The notes under the pieces are model-generated. The model ran no database searches. It was not told where the DNA came from and was given only the letters and a program-made list of their open reading frames with translations. 64,000 nt of DNA from MFD01213-c1 sp963704405 (GTDB lineage Bacteria > Planctomycetota > Phycisphaerae > Tepidisphaerales > Tepidisphaeraceae). Numbering within the stretch: position 1 is the stretch's first letter; each line of letters opens with the position of its first letter. The stretch is from the NCBI GenBank assembly GCA_963704405.1, contig OY969903.1, positions 1,364,001 to 1,428,000 on the forward strand, given 5' to 3'. A program made the translations under genes and the position numbers. This document shows, in pieces, positions 20,168-29,510 of the stretch.

Positions 20168-22867
20168 ATGACGCTCAAAACCTTCGCCCGCTGCCCTTTG
20201 TTTCCCTTGCTCCTCCTTCTCACCTCCTGCACCCACTCTCATCCTCAAGCCGCCATCCCCGAACCCGCCGTCATCACCCTCAACTGGCTGGACCTCACCG
20301 CCCCTCTAACCACGCAGGGCGTCAGCCTCGGCGTCCCCTGGCCGCAAGGCAAAATAGCCCCTGGCACACCTCTCACAATCTCCACCCTGGAAGGAAAATC
20401 CCTTCCCACCCAAACCTGGCCCCTCGCCTATTGGCCAGACGGCTCCCTCAAATGGACTGCCCACGCCATCGTTGCCGCCCCCGAATTAACCGGCCCTCTC
20501 AAGATTGACGTCGCCGCGCCTTCCGCCCCCATAGCCCCCGTAACCATAACCAGCACCGCCGCCGCAGTAACCATCACCACCGGCGCCCTAACTGTAAAAC
20601 TTCCAAAACAAGGCCCCTCCCTCATCGAATCCATCTCGCTCGGTGGCAACATCATCGCCACCCGCGGCATTTTGATCTGCTCTCTCGAAGACCGCTCCGA
20701 CTACGCCAACCAGAAAACCATCCGCGAAGAAGACTTCACCAGCCAGATTGAAAAAGTAACAGTCGAACAATCCGGCCCCGTTCGCGCCGTCGTGAAGATT
20801 GAAGGAAAGCACAAGTCCGATTCCTCCGGACGCGCCTGGCTCCCCTTCATCGTAAGACTCTATTTCTACGCCGGCGTTCCCTCCATCCGAATGGTTCACA
20901 CATTCGTCTTTGACGGCGACCAGGAAAAAGATTTCATCCGATCGCTCGGCGTTCGCTTCTCTGTCCCCATGCGCGAGCAGTTCCAAAATCGCCACGTCCG
21001 TTTCGCCGGTGAAACCGGGATGTTCTCCGAGCCCATCCAGCTCGTCGCCGGCCGTCGGCCAATGCCCGGCCTTTATGAGAAGCAGATTGCCGGTCAGCGC
21101 ATCCCCAATCTCGATCACCTCCCCGGCGCCAAGCGCGTTCGCGACATGGCGGTCTGGGACAGCTATCGCCTGACCCAGATCACCGATACTTCCTATGTCA
21201 TCCAGAAACGCACCAACGACAAAAGCGCCTGGATCAACGCCTCCTCCGCCGGTCGTTCACTCGGGCTTGCCTTCGCCGGCGATGTCTCCGGCGGTCTCGC
21301 CGTCGGCATCAAAAATTTCTGGCAACTCGCGCCAACCGAACTGGAAATCAACAACCAATCAACCGACGCCGCCACCCTCACCGCCTGGCTCTGGTCCCCC
21401 GAATCGCCCGCAATGGATCTCCGCCATTACGACACCAAAGCCCATGGCCTGGAAGCCAGCTACGAAGACGTCCAGCCCGGCTTCAGCACCGCAACGGGAA
21501 TTGCCCGTACTTCAGAACTGACCATCCAACCCTTCAACCAAACGCCAACCAACGACGATCTGTTAAAAGCAGCCAGGGCTGGCGCCCAGCCGCCGGTCCT
21601 CATCTGCACTCCTAAGTATTACCACTCGGTCGGCGTCTTTGGACTCTGGAGCCTCCCCGATCGCTCCACCCCCGGCAAAAAGTGGATCGAGAATGAACTC
21701 GATAAAGCATTCGCCTTTTATCAGCACGAGGTCGAGCAGCGCCACTGGTACGGCTTCTGGGATTTCGGCGACGTCATGCACACCTACGATGCCCCTCGCC
21801 ACGAATGGCGCTATGACACCGGCGGCCTCGCCTGGGACAACACCGAGCTCGTCCCAAACCTCTGGCTCTGGTACGCCTTCCTCCGCAGCGGCCGCGCCGA
21901 TATCTACCGCATGGCCGAAAACATGACCCGCCAGACCCAGGAAGTCGACGTCTATCATCTCGGCCCCTTCGCCGGTCTTGGCTCCCGCCACAACGTTCGC
22001 CACTGGGGCGACGGCGCCAAGGAACTCCGCATCAGCCAGGCGATGCTCAAGCGCATGTACTATTACCTCAGCACCGACGAACGCGTCGGCGATCTCCTTG
22101 ATGAAGTCACCGACTCCGACCAGAAACTGCTCGATGTCGATCCCATGCGCGAGATTGTGAAGAAGGACAAGTATCCTGCCCACATCCGCGTCGGCCCCGA
22201 CTGGTTCGCCGCCGTCAGCAACTGGTACACCGCTTGGGAGCGCACCGGTGACACGCAATACCGCGACCGGATCGTGGCAGGAATGAAATGTATCGCCGCC
22301 ATGCCCCACAAAATCTTCTCCGGCGGTTCCTTCGGTTACGACCCCAAAACCCGCACCATGTATCCCCTGACCAACAAAGCCGACGTCCCCGCGCTCGCCG
22401 CCCTTTTCGGCGGCCCCGAACTGAACTTTGAAATTGTCCCCATCCTCAACGTCCCCGATTGGACCACCGCCTGGATGCAATATTGCCAGCTTCTCAACGC
22501 CCCCCGCGATGAACAGGAAAAAGCCCTCGGCAACGCCGTCAACACCGGTCGCGGCGAAGACTTCGCCCGAATGGCCGCCTACGCCGCCTACATCAAAAAA
22601 GACCCCGCATTCGCCGCCAGGGCCTGGCAACAATTCCTCCACGCCGGCAACAGCGGAGGCCGCGGCGGAAAAGAAATCCAGGACCCCTTCGCCTTCAAAA
22701 CTGTAAATCCCTCCGACGCCCCAGCCCCTCTCACCGAAATCCCCTCCGCCTCCACCAACGCAATATCCCAATGGTGCCTCAACGCAATCGAACTTTTAGA
22801 AATGGTCGGAAACGATCTGCCCGCAAATGACTCTCATTGGAACTCCCGCCCGAGCAAGAGCCCGTAA
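20168..22867 (+). CDS. secreted lipoprotein resembling exo-rhamnogalacturonan lyase (PL26/YetA-like)
   Basis: 899 residues. The N-terminal signal ends in LLLLLTSC, a lipobox, so the protein is probably anchored in the outer envelope. Then comes an N-terminal beta domain of RIFT-barrel type (TTQGVSLGVPWPQGKI...YWPDGSLKWTAHA), a central part rich in Trp and His (HWYGFWDFGDVMHTYD, GLAWDNTELVPNLW, HVRHWGDG-like) that suits an alpha/alpha barrel, and a C-terminal domain. This order is that of exo-rhamnogalacturonan lyases (PL26). Recognition is by pattern, so the substrate is uncertain. 152 bases after the symporter, same strand. Confidence 0.68.
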   Translation: MTLKTFARCPLFPLLLLLTSCTHSHPQAAIPEPAVITLNWLDLTAPLTTQGVSLGVPWPQGKIAPGTPLTISTLEGKSLPTQTWPLAYWPDGSLKWTAHAIVAAPELTGPLKIDVAAPSAPIAPVTITSTAAAVTITTGALTVKLPKQGPSLIESISLGGNIIATRGILICSLEDRSDYANQKTIREEDFTSQIEKVTVEQSGPVRAVVKIEGKHKSDSSGRAWLPFIVRLYFYAGVPSIRMVHTFVFDGDQEKDFIRSLGVRFSVPMREQFQNRHVRFAGETGMFSEPIQLVAGRRPMPGLYEKQIAGQRIPNLDHLPGAKRVRDMAVWDSYRLTQITDTSYVIQKRTNDKSAWINASSAGRSLGLAFAGDVSGGLAVGIKNFWQLAPTELEINNQSTDAATLTAWLWSPESPAMDLRHYDTKAHGLEASYEDVQPGFSTATGIARTSELTIQPFNQTPTNDDLLKAARAGAQPPVLICTPKYYHSVGVFGLWSLPDRSTPGKKWIENELDKAFAFYQHEVEQRHWYGFWDFGDVMHTYDAPRHEWRYDTGGLAWDNTELVPNLWLWYAFLRSGRADIYRMAENMTRQTQEVDVYHLGPFAGLGSRHNVRHWGDGAKELRISQAMLKRMYYYLSTDERVGDLLDEVTDSDQKLLDVDPMREIVKKDKYPAHIRVGPDWFAAVSNWYTAWERTGDTQYRDRIVAGMKCIAAMPHKIFSGGSFGYDPKTRTMYPLTNKADVPALAALFGGPELNFEIVPILNVPDWTTAWMQYCQLLNAPRDEQEKALGNAVNTGRGEDFARMAAYAAYIKKDPAFAARAWQQFLHAGNSGGRGGKEIQDPFAFKTVNPSDAPAPLTEIPSASTNAISQWCLNAIELLEMVGNDLPANDSHWNSRPSKSP

Positions 22868-22895
22868 AAACTTTTTTAAACGTTGCCATCGGCTG

Positions 22896-25853
22896 TTAGG
22901 GGTGCAATACCGGTGGCCCAAGATAAGAAGTCTGCAACCCCCCAAAGTCGATCGTGAGCTTATCCAGCACCACTCCCGGATCGACCATCCACACATGCAG
23001 CACATGCCGCCCCGCGGAAATATCCCCAATCTCGCTCGACCCCACAGAAGCCGCCCGCAGAACATCCACCGCCCACTTCGATTGCTTCTCCAGATCCACA
23101 ATCATCGGCGTTCCCTCATCCACCGCTGCCGCATACCTAAGCTTGCGCTCAATGGTGGTCGGATGCGTCGGCAGCGCCGTCACGAGCAATCGCCCGCGCC
23201 CGCCATGCGTTGCCAGAAGGTCATATTCCAACCCCGGCGACTCTGCCGCCAGCCGTCCCGGGTCATTCACGCTTGCCGTCGTAGTCGGAAACACGGCAAT
23301 CGAATCGCCTGTCCGCCCGAGCCCCGGAATAACCCGCCACTCCGCCCCACCGCGGCTCGTCTGCCGCGAAAAGCGCTCCGCCTCCATCGCGATCACACCG
23401 TTATCTTCGACAAACGCCTGAACCCCTTCAGGGTCGGCGTCCTTGGGATTCTCAACCCGAAGTTGAACGACGTGCTTCGATCCACCCGATGCAAGCACAA
23501 TCGATCCCGCCGTGTTTTCCCCCACCGGCGCATGAGCCCAGTCAATGCTCACATCAATCCGAGTATCTTTCCCAAGATGCCCCGATTTGGCGCTGAGAAC
23601 AATCCATGCCGCTGAAGGCTCCGCACTCCAATCACATTCGCCGCTGCCTGTATTGAACAGATCGACGAAATGCGATCGCCGCGTGTAGCCGCTGAAAATC
23701 GGCAATAGATCAGGCGAAGAATCCTTCTTTTTCGCCCAGGTCGCAGCGAGTTTCGGGCCGGCTTCCGTCGCTTCAGCATCCACTGCCGCCCAGTGCCCCT
23801 CAACCGCAACACCAAACCCCGCGCCAGCCGCCGGCATGAACGTAGCCGTCGGCGGCATATCAAAAACCACCTGCTTATGAGGCGCGCTCGACATCATCCC
23901 TCGCCACTTCCCATTCGCCAGCGAGTTGTATTTTTCCGTCTCCACCTGGATCTGCTCGTGCGCCTTCTTTGCCTCTGCCGCGTAGTCATTCGCGCTCACC
24001 CGCCCCTGCGAAGCATAAAGAAAACTCCGATCCGCATCCAAAAACTTCTGATTCATCAGCCCCGCGCAGCGCACCGGATATAGAACCAATTCATAAAATG
24101 CATCCTTTCGGTCTGCCGGAAGCGAGTTGTAAACCGCATCCGCCGCCGCAACGATTTTCGCATATCCATCGAGCCGCTGCCGGGCTTCATCGCCATAAGA
24201 GATCGGCGAGAATTCAGTCCGGGCAATCGGTGTTTTCTCCGCATTGAACCCCATGTGTTCCGGCTTTCGCGCATACCCGAGCCGATAATACTGATCCATC
24301 AACTCGGCAATCGCGGCGGCATGTTCATCCCCAAACTCCCGCGCCGCCCAGTCCTGAAGAAATGGAACCTGCCCGCCCGCCTTAAACTCATTGACGTTCC
24401 ACGCCAGCCGCAGAAAATATTCGATGTCAATCTCCGCAGGCTTCAAATCGCCGACGTTCAATACCCACACATTCCGCGCGTCATAGTCATAAGCCTTGCT
24501 CATCTCCTCCCAGATCAGCGCGGGCGGTGTGGAACAAAGCCAAAGGTAATCATGCGGCGCGCCCCAATAGGAAACGTGATAATAAACACCCGATCCCCCC
24601 GCACGCTTCTGCTCTGTCGGCGTCGACAGTTGGCGAATATATCCGTGATTGTCATCCACCCATCCAAGCGTCACATCATCCGGGACATTCAATCCCGCGC
24701 GATACAAATCCAGCACTTCCTTGTACGGCAGAAATAGCTGCGGAACCTGCGCCGGATTTTTATTCACCAGCCGCGAAAGAATATCCCGCTCATCGGCGAA
24801 CACCTGCTCAAGCAGTTTAACCCGAACCGGAATCGGCCCCTTCCCCGGCATCGGCCCGTCATGAATGCCTCGCATGCCCACGGTGTAGACATTTTCAAAT
24901 GCATGATTGTCGGCCACTCGCTCTTCCCAGTATTTGCGAATCCCGTCACGATTGGTTTGATAGTCCCATTCGCCGCGGGTTTTGACGTCCCACTCGCCGA
25001 CATTATTTCGAAGCATCGGTTCGCAGTGCGAAGAACCCATCACAATCGCATAATCGTCGGCCAACTGCCTGTTCTCCGGATAAGAATTAAACGCCCGCGT
25101 CCCCGGATGCATTGCCGGCCACAGATAATTCGCCTTGAGCCGCAGCAGCAGCTCAAACATTTTCGCATACGTCGCCGGCCCGATATTTCCATCTGCCGGC
25201 GCAAACGTCTTCGCAGCCCACGGCCGCATCCCCCAGTCTTCATCGTTAATAAAAATGCCCCGATATTTAATGGAAGGCGAACCCTGATGAATCGGCGCCG
25301 AACCAATAAAAATTGAATCCCGATGCCGCGGCGGCACATCCGCCCAGAAGCGCCACGGCGAAACCCCAATCTGCTGCGAAACTTCAAACACCCCAAACGC
25401 CGTCCCGCGCCGATCCGATCCCGCAATCACCAACCCGCGCTGCACGTGCGGCAACGGATCCCGAACAACCGCGATCACAAACGATTCCGGCTGATTTTTC
25501 AGCGTGGAAACATCGAGCTTCCCCGCCGCCACCAGCGCATCGATCGCCGAACTATGGCCCATCGTGCCGGCAAGCACCGCATTCGCTGACAAGTCGGCCG
25601 CCGCATTCTTAATCGCCGCATGCTGACCCGTGACGGCGGCAATATCCTCTCCCAGCGCCTCTACGGCGATGCGCACTACTTTGAAGTCTGCCGGATCAGT
25701 ATAAATATCCGCCGCCTGATTGTTATCGACAAGCCTGAAGTCTTCAGGTTGAGCAACGTCATGCAGCAGCGGCGACGCGGATGCCGCTACCGGACGAAGA
25801 GCCGATATACTGATGACTAAAAACGCCGGTAATAAGAGAGGGTGGTTCCGCAC
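22896..25853 (-). CDS. GH115-family glycoside hydrolase (xylan alpha-glucuronidase type)
   Basis: About 985 residues from the GTG at 25853, which puts a signal peptide first (NHPLLLPAFLVISISALRPVAASA). The GH115 pattern is clear: KNQPESFVIAVV, GSDRRGTAFGVFEVSQQIGVSPW, RGIFINDEDWGMRPWA, LKANYLWPAMHPG, VMGSSHCEPMLRNN and VLNVGDLKPAEIDIEYFL. Known members remove 4-O-methyl-glucuronic acid from xylan. The frame extends 59 codons upstream without a credible start. It ends 28 bases from the convergent lyase-like gene. With the symporter this suggests a hemicellulose/pectin use locus. Confidence 0.9.
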   Translation of the reverse strand: MRNHPLLLPAFLVISISALRPVAASASPLLHDVAQPEDFRLVDNNQAADIYTDPADFKVVRIAVEALGEDIAAVTGQHAAIKNAAADLSANAVLAGTMGHSSAIDALVAAGKLDVSTLKNQPESFVIAVVRDPLPHVQRGLVIAGSDRRGTAFGVFEVSQQIGVSPWRFWADVPPRHRDSIFIGSAPIHQGSPSIKYRGIFINDEDWGMRPWAAKTFAPADGNIGPATYAKMFELLLRLKANYLWPAMHPGTRAFNSYPENRQLADDYAIVMGSSHCEPMLRNNVGEWDVKTRGEWDYQTNRDGIRKYWEERVADNHAFENVYTVGMRGIHDGPMPGKGPIPVRVKLLEQVFADERDILSRLVNKNPAQVPQLFLPYKEVLDLYRAGLNVPDDVTLGWVDDNHGYIRQLSTPTEQKRAGGSGVYYHVSYWGAPHDYLWLCSTPPALIWEEMSKAYDYDARNVWVLNVGDLKPAEIDIEYFLRLAWNVNEFKAGGQVPFLQDWAAREFGDEHAAAIAELMDQYYRLGYARKPEHMGFNAEKTPIARTEFSPISYGDEARQRLDGYAKIVAAADAVYNSLPADRKDAFYELVLYPVRCAGLMNQKFLDADRSFLYASQGRVSANDYAAEAKKAHEQIQVETEKYNSLANGKWRGMMSSAPHKQVVFDMPPTATFMPAAGAGFGVAVEGHWAAVDAEATEAGPKLAATWAKKKDSSPDLLPIFSGYTRRSHFVDLFNTGSGECDWSAEPSAAWIVLSAKSGHLGKDTRIDVSIDWAHAPVGENTAGSIVLASGGSKHVVQLRVENPKDADPEGVQAFVEDNGVIAMEAERFSRQTSRGGAEWRVIPGLGRTGDSIAVFPTTTASVNDPGRLAAESPGLEYDLLATHGGRGRLLVTALPTHPTTIERKLRYAAAVDEGTPMIVDLEKQSKWAVDVLRAASVGSSEIGDISAGRHVLHVWMVDPGVVLDKLTIDFGGLQTSYLGPPVLHP

Positions 25854-26050
25854 AGATGTATTGTTTACCGGAAATTGGCGTAGGGCAATTGATCCAGTTG
25901 CTTTTCTCCCTGCTTCATTACTCCAGTTTGGTTGGTCAAAATTCGGCGCGACGAAACATTTCTTTTGTCGTCGGCGGCGCGGCGCGGTAGTGTTGCTTCC
26001 ATCAGGTTGCTGCGGGATGGGCGCAGCCACTGCGTTTTTGAGCGTGGCGC

Positions 26051-26719
26051 ATGGGCACTTTGGATGCTTTGATTCCGGGTCAGGCGGAGGGGCCGGCAGA
26101 GGCGGTGTCGCCAGCGATTGCAGTGGTAGCGCCGGTTTCGCCGGTGATGCGGGAGATTGATTTGAAGGCGGCGATCGCCGAGGCGTCGCTGCGGGCGGTG
26201 GCGGGGGTGGTGATCGCAGGAGCGCAGGAGGCGGTGGAGAATCTGCTGCCGACTTTTGAATACGCGACGGGTGGACATGCGGCGGGGCGACAATTGCTTG
26301 TCCAGCGGGAATTGATTTGGTTTTTCTTTCATCTGGTGATGCGGACAGCGCTGGCCGACGGCGTGACTTCGGAGCAGTTGCATCGCTTGCGGGTGACCTC
26401 AGAGCCGCTCCTGGCGACGGCGCTTGAAGCGGCGAATGCTGCGGATGCGACGGCGTTTGCTTCCGGGATGGATTCAGCGGGTGCGGAGTATGGAAGTTGC
26501 GAGCGGGTGATTCCCGATGACTTGCGCGATCGGGATTCGCTGTTTGGACGGTTCGCAGAGCGGTTTGCGGCAGTGTGCTGGAGAAGGGATGATCCGAGCG
26601 TACTTCTGGCGGCGATCTCCGTCAGCGTGGCTGCGTTTGAGTCGATGCGGATAGAGCGGGTGATCCAGGATATGGTAGGGGCATTGGGAGGGAGTTTTTT
26701 AGCCGCGGATTCAGACTGA
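26051..26719 (+). CDS. hypothetical protein
   Basis: 222 residues with no family recognised. Composition is rich in Ala, Glu and Val; the middle is helical (LVQRELIWFFFHLVMRTALADG) and there is no signal peptide. The initial 35 residues are rich in Ala, Val and Pro. ATG chosen as the first in frame, with no clear ribosome site. Starts divergently from GH115, whose upstream region it adjoins. Codon use (G or C at third positions) fits the genome, so I accept it as a gene, but the assignment is only moderate. Confidence 0.5.
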   Translation: MGTLDALIPGQAEGPAEAVSPAIAVVAPVSPVMREIDLKAAIAEASLRAVAGVVIAGAQEAVENLLPTFEYATGGHAAGRQLLVQRELIWFFFHLVMRTALADGVTSEQLHRLRVTSEPLLATALEAANAADATAFASGMDSAGAEYGSCERVIPDDLRDRDSLFGRFAERFAAVCWRRDDPSVLLAAISVSVAAFESMRIERVIQDMVGALGGSFLAADSD

Positions 26720-27076
26720 TGAACAGCGATGAGACGCGGGGCTTGGGGTGTCGGGGAGGTGGTCTGGGATTGGGGGCATCTTCGGCGCAAGAGGCCGCGC
26801 GTTACGTTGCTGGAACTTCGGGGCATTGAATATGGCGATGAAGAGAATGATAAAGACAAATCGCAGCCCCTGCGGCTGCGATTTGTCTTTGTCTTTATCT
26901 TTCTCTTCATCGCCGTATTCAACGCCCCCGAAATATCCTTCGACCACCGCACTCGCTCTCCAAGATGTATAGAAAGACTTGGGGAGACGCTTCATGCGAT
27001 GCGAGGATTTCTCTTCATCTTCTTATCTCTGTCCATCAGATTGAATATATGTCTCATACTCTTTCTCTGAAGCACA
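26720..27076. other. intergenic stretch with a long hairpin
   Basis: 357 bases between convergent genes. Contains the imperfect inverted repeat at 26821-26928 (separate entry). No coding frame looks real, although short ones read through the repeat. Confidence 0.6.
26821..26928. repeat. long imperfect inverted repeat (hairpin), about 48-base arms
   Basis: Left arm 26821-26868 and right arm from about 26872 form a hairpin around CCTGC. The arms match except for one six-base duplication (GTCTTT) and about three mismatches, by eye. The centre GCGATTTGTCTTT/AAAGACAAATCGC is perfect. It may act as a bidirectional terminator for the two converging genes, or be a non-autonomous mobile remnant; no target-site duplication was found. 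Confidence 0.75.
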
Positions 27077-27658
27077 TCAGACCAAGTCGCAGGCGTCGGC
27101 GGGCATCCAGTGGCGTTCTTTGCCTTTCCATTTTACGTTGCAGCCAATGGGGTTCGTCAGTTCGATCGGGGGCTTTTTGTTGGCTAGCAGCGCATCTACG
27201 GCATCGCGGAGCTCGTGAGTGGTTTCCTTGCCGGGGTTGCGGGGGTTGTCGTCCATTCGGCCGGTGTATCTCAGGCGGCGGTCCTGGTCGAAGACATAAA
27301 AATGCGGCGTGCGCAGAGCGCCGTAGCTCAAAGCGACTTCCTGCGAATCGTCGCGGAGATAAGGAAATTTAAAGTTTTTGTCTTTGACTCTTTGCACCAT
27401 GTGCTCGAAAGAGTCAGTCGGATGGCCTTCAATTTCGTTGGAATTGATCGCGACCAAAGCAACTCCTTTGGCGATGTAATCGGCATAGAAAGTGTTGATG
27501 CGATCTTCGCAGCCGATCACGTAGGGGCAGTGGTTGCTGGAGAAGACGACAACGAGCAGTTTTGAATTTTTGAAGTCTGCAAGCGTGTAGATTTTGTTGT
27601 CTGTGCCGGGCAGGGAGAAGTCCGGGGCGGATTGGCCGAGCTGAAGCGTAAATGCCAT
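27077..27658 (-). CDS. redoxin/AhpC-TSA family thiol protein
   Basis: 194 residues from MAFTLQLGQSAPDFSLPGTDN, the usual redoxin start, with AAAGGA ahead of the ATG. Motif FSSNHCPYVIGCEDRI places a reactive Cys at the N-terminus of helix 1 and a second Cys five residues later; family members are reductants or peroxidases of the thioredoxin fold, cytosolic because no signal is present. TPHFYVFDQDRRLRYTGRMDDNPR matches the cis-Pro strand region. The frame is open 94 codons upstream but lacks a start. Convergent with the hypothetical gene before it. Confidence 0.85.
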   Translation of the reverse strand: MAFTLQLGQSAPDFSLPGTDNKIYTLADFKNSKLLVVVFSSNHCPYVIGCEDRINTFYADYIAKGVALVAINSNEIEGHPTDSFEHMVQRVKDKNFKFPYLRDDSQEVALSYGALRTPHFYVFDQDRRLRYTGRMDDNPRNPGKETTHELRDAVDALLANKKPPIELTNPIGCNVKWKGKERHWMPADACDLV

Positions 27659-27744
27659 ATAGGTGTCCTTTCGGTTGAGTTGAGAAGATAATAGCAGGAG
27701 AAAAGATGGGGGGAAATGTGAACCCTGAAACCAAAGGGCGAAAG

Positions 27745-27782
27745 CCGAATGACGAAATCCGAAATCCGAATGATGAAGGGGG
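27745..27782. repeat. short degenerate tandem motif of the CCGAAATCCGAATGA kind
   Basis: The run CCGAATGACGAAATCCGAAATCCGAATGATGAAG repeats a CCGAA(T/A) unit. Such runs are frequent intergenic debris in planctomycete genomes (from memory). Non-coding. Confidence 0.4.
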
Positions 27783-27806
27783 TCGTTCGGGTTGGAAGGG
27801 ATATGG

Positions 27807-29429
27807 ATGTTGAAACGCGATGGCCTGAAAACGCGAAGAGGAATGAGGATGGCGCCGTTTCTTTTGATTTTAATTTGTGCTGTGGTTTGCGGGCCGGTGT
27901 TTGGACAGCCGGCGGCGACGGAACCTTCTACTCGGACCACCGGTTCAGATGCGGCTATGGTGGTTTCGACGTCGGGGGAGTTGCGGTTGTCGCTTGGCGA
28001 AAGGGTGGTGGGGGAGGGAGAATGGAGACTGCGATTTTCCGCGGGAGAGTTGTTAGATGAGGATGAGCTGGGGGTGGGGGCGATTTTGAAAACAGTGGCA
28101 GGGCAGCAGTCGGCGCGGCGCGCGACAGTTACACATGAATATGCGGCAGCGGTGGCGACCTACCAATATCAGCTTGAAGGGGAAGACCTTCGGATTTTGC
28201 TGCACCTGCAGAATAACGATCCAAAGAAGACCATTAAGAAAGTGAAGCTCGATGGGCTGACCTTTCATTTTTCCCGGATTGCGACGGGGGAATTGCATTC
28301 GTGGGATTCAAGTTATCTGGATGCTCATGGACGGGATGGGCGGACGCTTTATCATCCAAATGTTTCTACGCCGCTTGGGGCGGCATTTGCGGCGGATGAT
28401 GGGTTTGGGTTTGCGGTCTTCAGCAACAGCGAATTTTTAAAAGCCAAGATGTTCAATTCTGCCCGCCTGGCGGAGGGACAGATCCCGGCGGAATGTCATC
28501 TGGAATTTTATACGGATGAAATCGTGCCGCCGGGGCAGGCGATTGATGTGGATGTAAACTTTCGGCTGAGCATGGATATTTCGTTGCGGCATCTGCTTGA
28601 GCCTTACAAGAAAGCATTTGATGCACATTTTCCGGCGATGTTGTATCACCCGGACCCTCGGCCGATGGCGCGGTTTGTGTCGGCGGATACTTTTCATGCT
28701 TCGCCGTCCAATCCGCTGGGATATAACGGTCCGTTTCGGCGGCTGGATACGCCTTCGGGTACGCGGCAATTCCTGAGCTTCATTGTCCCCAGGCTGCAGC
28801 GGGCAAATGCCCTGGGTTGCATTTTCTGGACGCTCTCTGGATGGAACCCGCGCGGGGCGATGTATCGACCGGACTTTGACGAGATCGCGCCGACGGTGTC
28901 GCCGAATGTTCCGACGATTGTGAAGGCATTCAAAGATGCAGGACTTCGGGTGGGGCTGTGCGCGCGGCCGGCGGATGGGGTGAAGGCGATGAATGAGAAA
29001 GAGGATATGACATATCCATTGTCAGCCGACGATCCGGCGCAGATGGAGATGATGATCGGGCGATTTCGCCGGGCGATGGCGATGGGGTTTGATGTTTTTT
29101 ACTGCGATTCTTTCGGGGCGAATTTGAACGATGTGCAGATCCTGACAAAGCTGCGCGATGCGATCGGGCCGGATGTTTTGCTGTATACGGAGTTGGGATC
29201 GGATGTGATGCTGCCGCGGGCGGGCAGGTATGTGGAATGGGACGGAAAGGGATTTTCGTGGATCAGTCCGCAGGGGTATGAGGTGTGCCGGTATTTGTGT
29301 CCGGAATCGACCTGGCTTTGCGTGAGCCATACGAAAGAGAGTTTGCCGAAGGCGGTGCTTGAGCGGGGGATGACGCCGCTGGTGGAGGATATGGCGGTGG
29401 TCGCGCTTCCGGTGGCTCGGATGAAGTGA
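27807..29429 (+). CDS. secreted protein, probable glycosidase-like TIM-barrel, family unrecognised
   Basis: 540 residues. Signal peptide MAPFLLILICAVVCGPVFG follows a short basic head; ATG chosen because GGAAGGGA is five bases upstream. Residues about 40-250 read as a beta-rich domain (GELHSWDSSYLDAHGRDGRTL...VFSNSEF), and the C-terminal half as a barrel with GCIFWTLSGWNPRGAMYRPDFDE, VGLCARP, AMAMGFDVFYCDSFG and YTELGSDVMLPR. The order resembles alpha-galactosidase-type enzymes: a conserved Asp in FYCDSFG and Glu in LYTELGSD are candidate catalytic residues. No named family is claimed. Confidence 0.6.
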   Translation: MLKRDGLKTRRGMRMAPFLLILICAVVCGPVFGQPAATEPSTRTTGSDAAMVVSTSGELRLSLGERVVGEGEWRLRFSAGELLDEDELGVGAILKTVAGQQSARRATVTHEYAAAVATYQYQLEGEDLRILLHLQNNDPKKTIKKVKLDGLTFHFSRIATGELHSWDSSYLDAHGRDGRTLYHPNVSTPLGAAFAADDGFGFAVFSNSEFLKAKMFNSARLAEGQIPAECHLEFYTDEIVPPGQAIDVDVNFRLSMDISLRHLLEPYKKAFDAHFPAMLYHPDPRPMARFVSADTFHASPSNPLGYNGPFRRLDTPSGTRQFLSFIVPRLQRANALGCIFWTLSGWNPRGAMYRPDFDEIAPTVSPNVPTIVKAFKDAGLRVGLCARPADGVKAMNEKEDMTYPLSADDPAQMEMMIGRFRRAMAMGFDVFYCDSFGANLNDVQILTKLRDAIGPDVLLYTELGSDVMLPRAGRYVEWDGKGFSWISPQGYEVCRYLCPESTWLCVSHTKESLPKAVLERGMTPLVEDMAVVALPVARMK

Positions 29430-29455
29430 TGTGGTTAAAGAAAAAAGCGGAATCA

Positions 29456-29488
29456 AAAGGCCGCCAACAGTCCTTATTGGCGGCCTTT
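29456..29488. terminator. bidirectional rho-independent terminator
   Basis: The stem AAAGGCCGCCAA pairs with TTGGCGGCCTTT around a nine-base loop, between two converging genes. T-rich on either strand end (AAAAGG before, CCTTTGC after), so it can stop both transcripts. Confidence 0.8.
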
Positions 29489-29510
29489 GCAAAGAGCATG
29501 CAGGTCCGTT

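Noticed and set aside
25865..26383. Minus-strand frame upstream of GH115
   Set aside because: Overlaps the divergent hypothetical gene and shows no conserved pattern.
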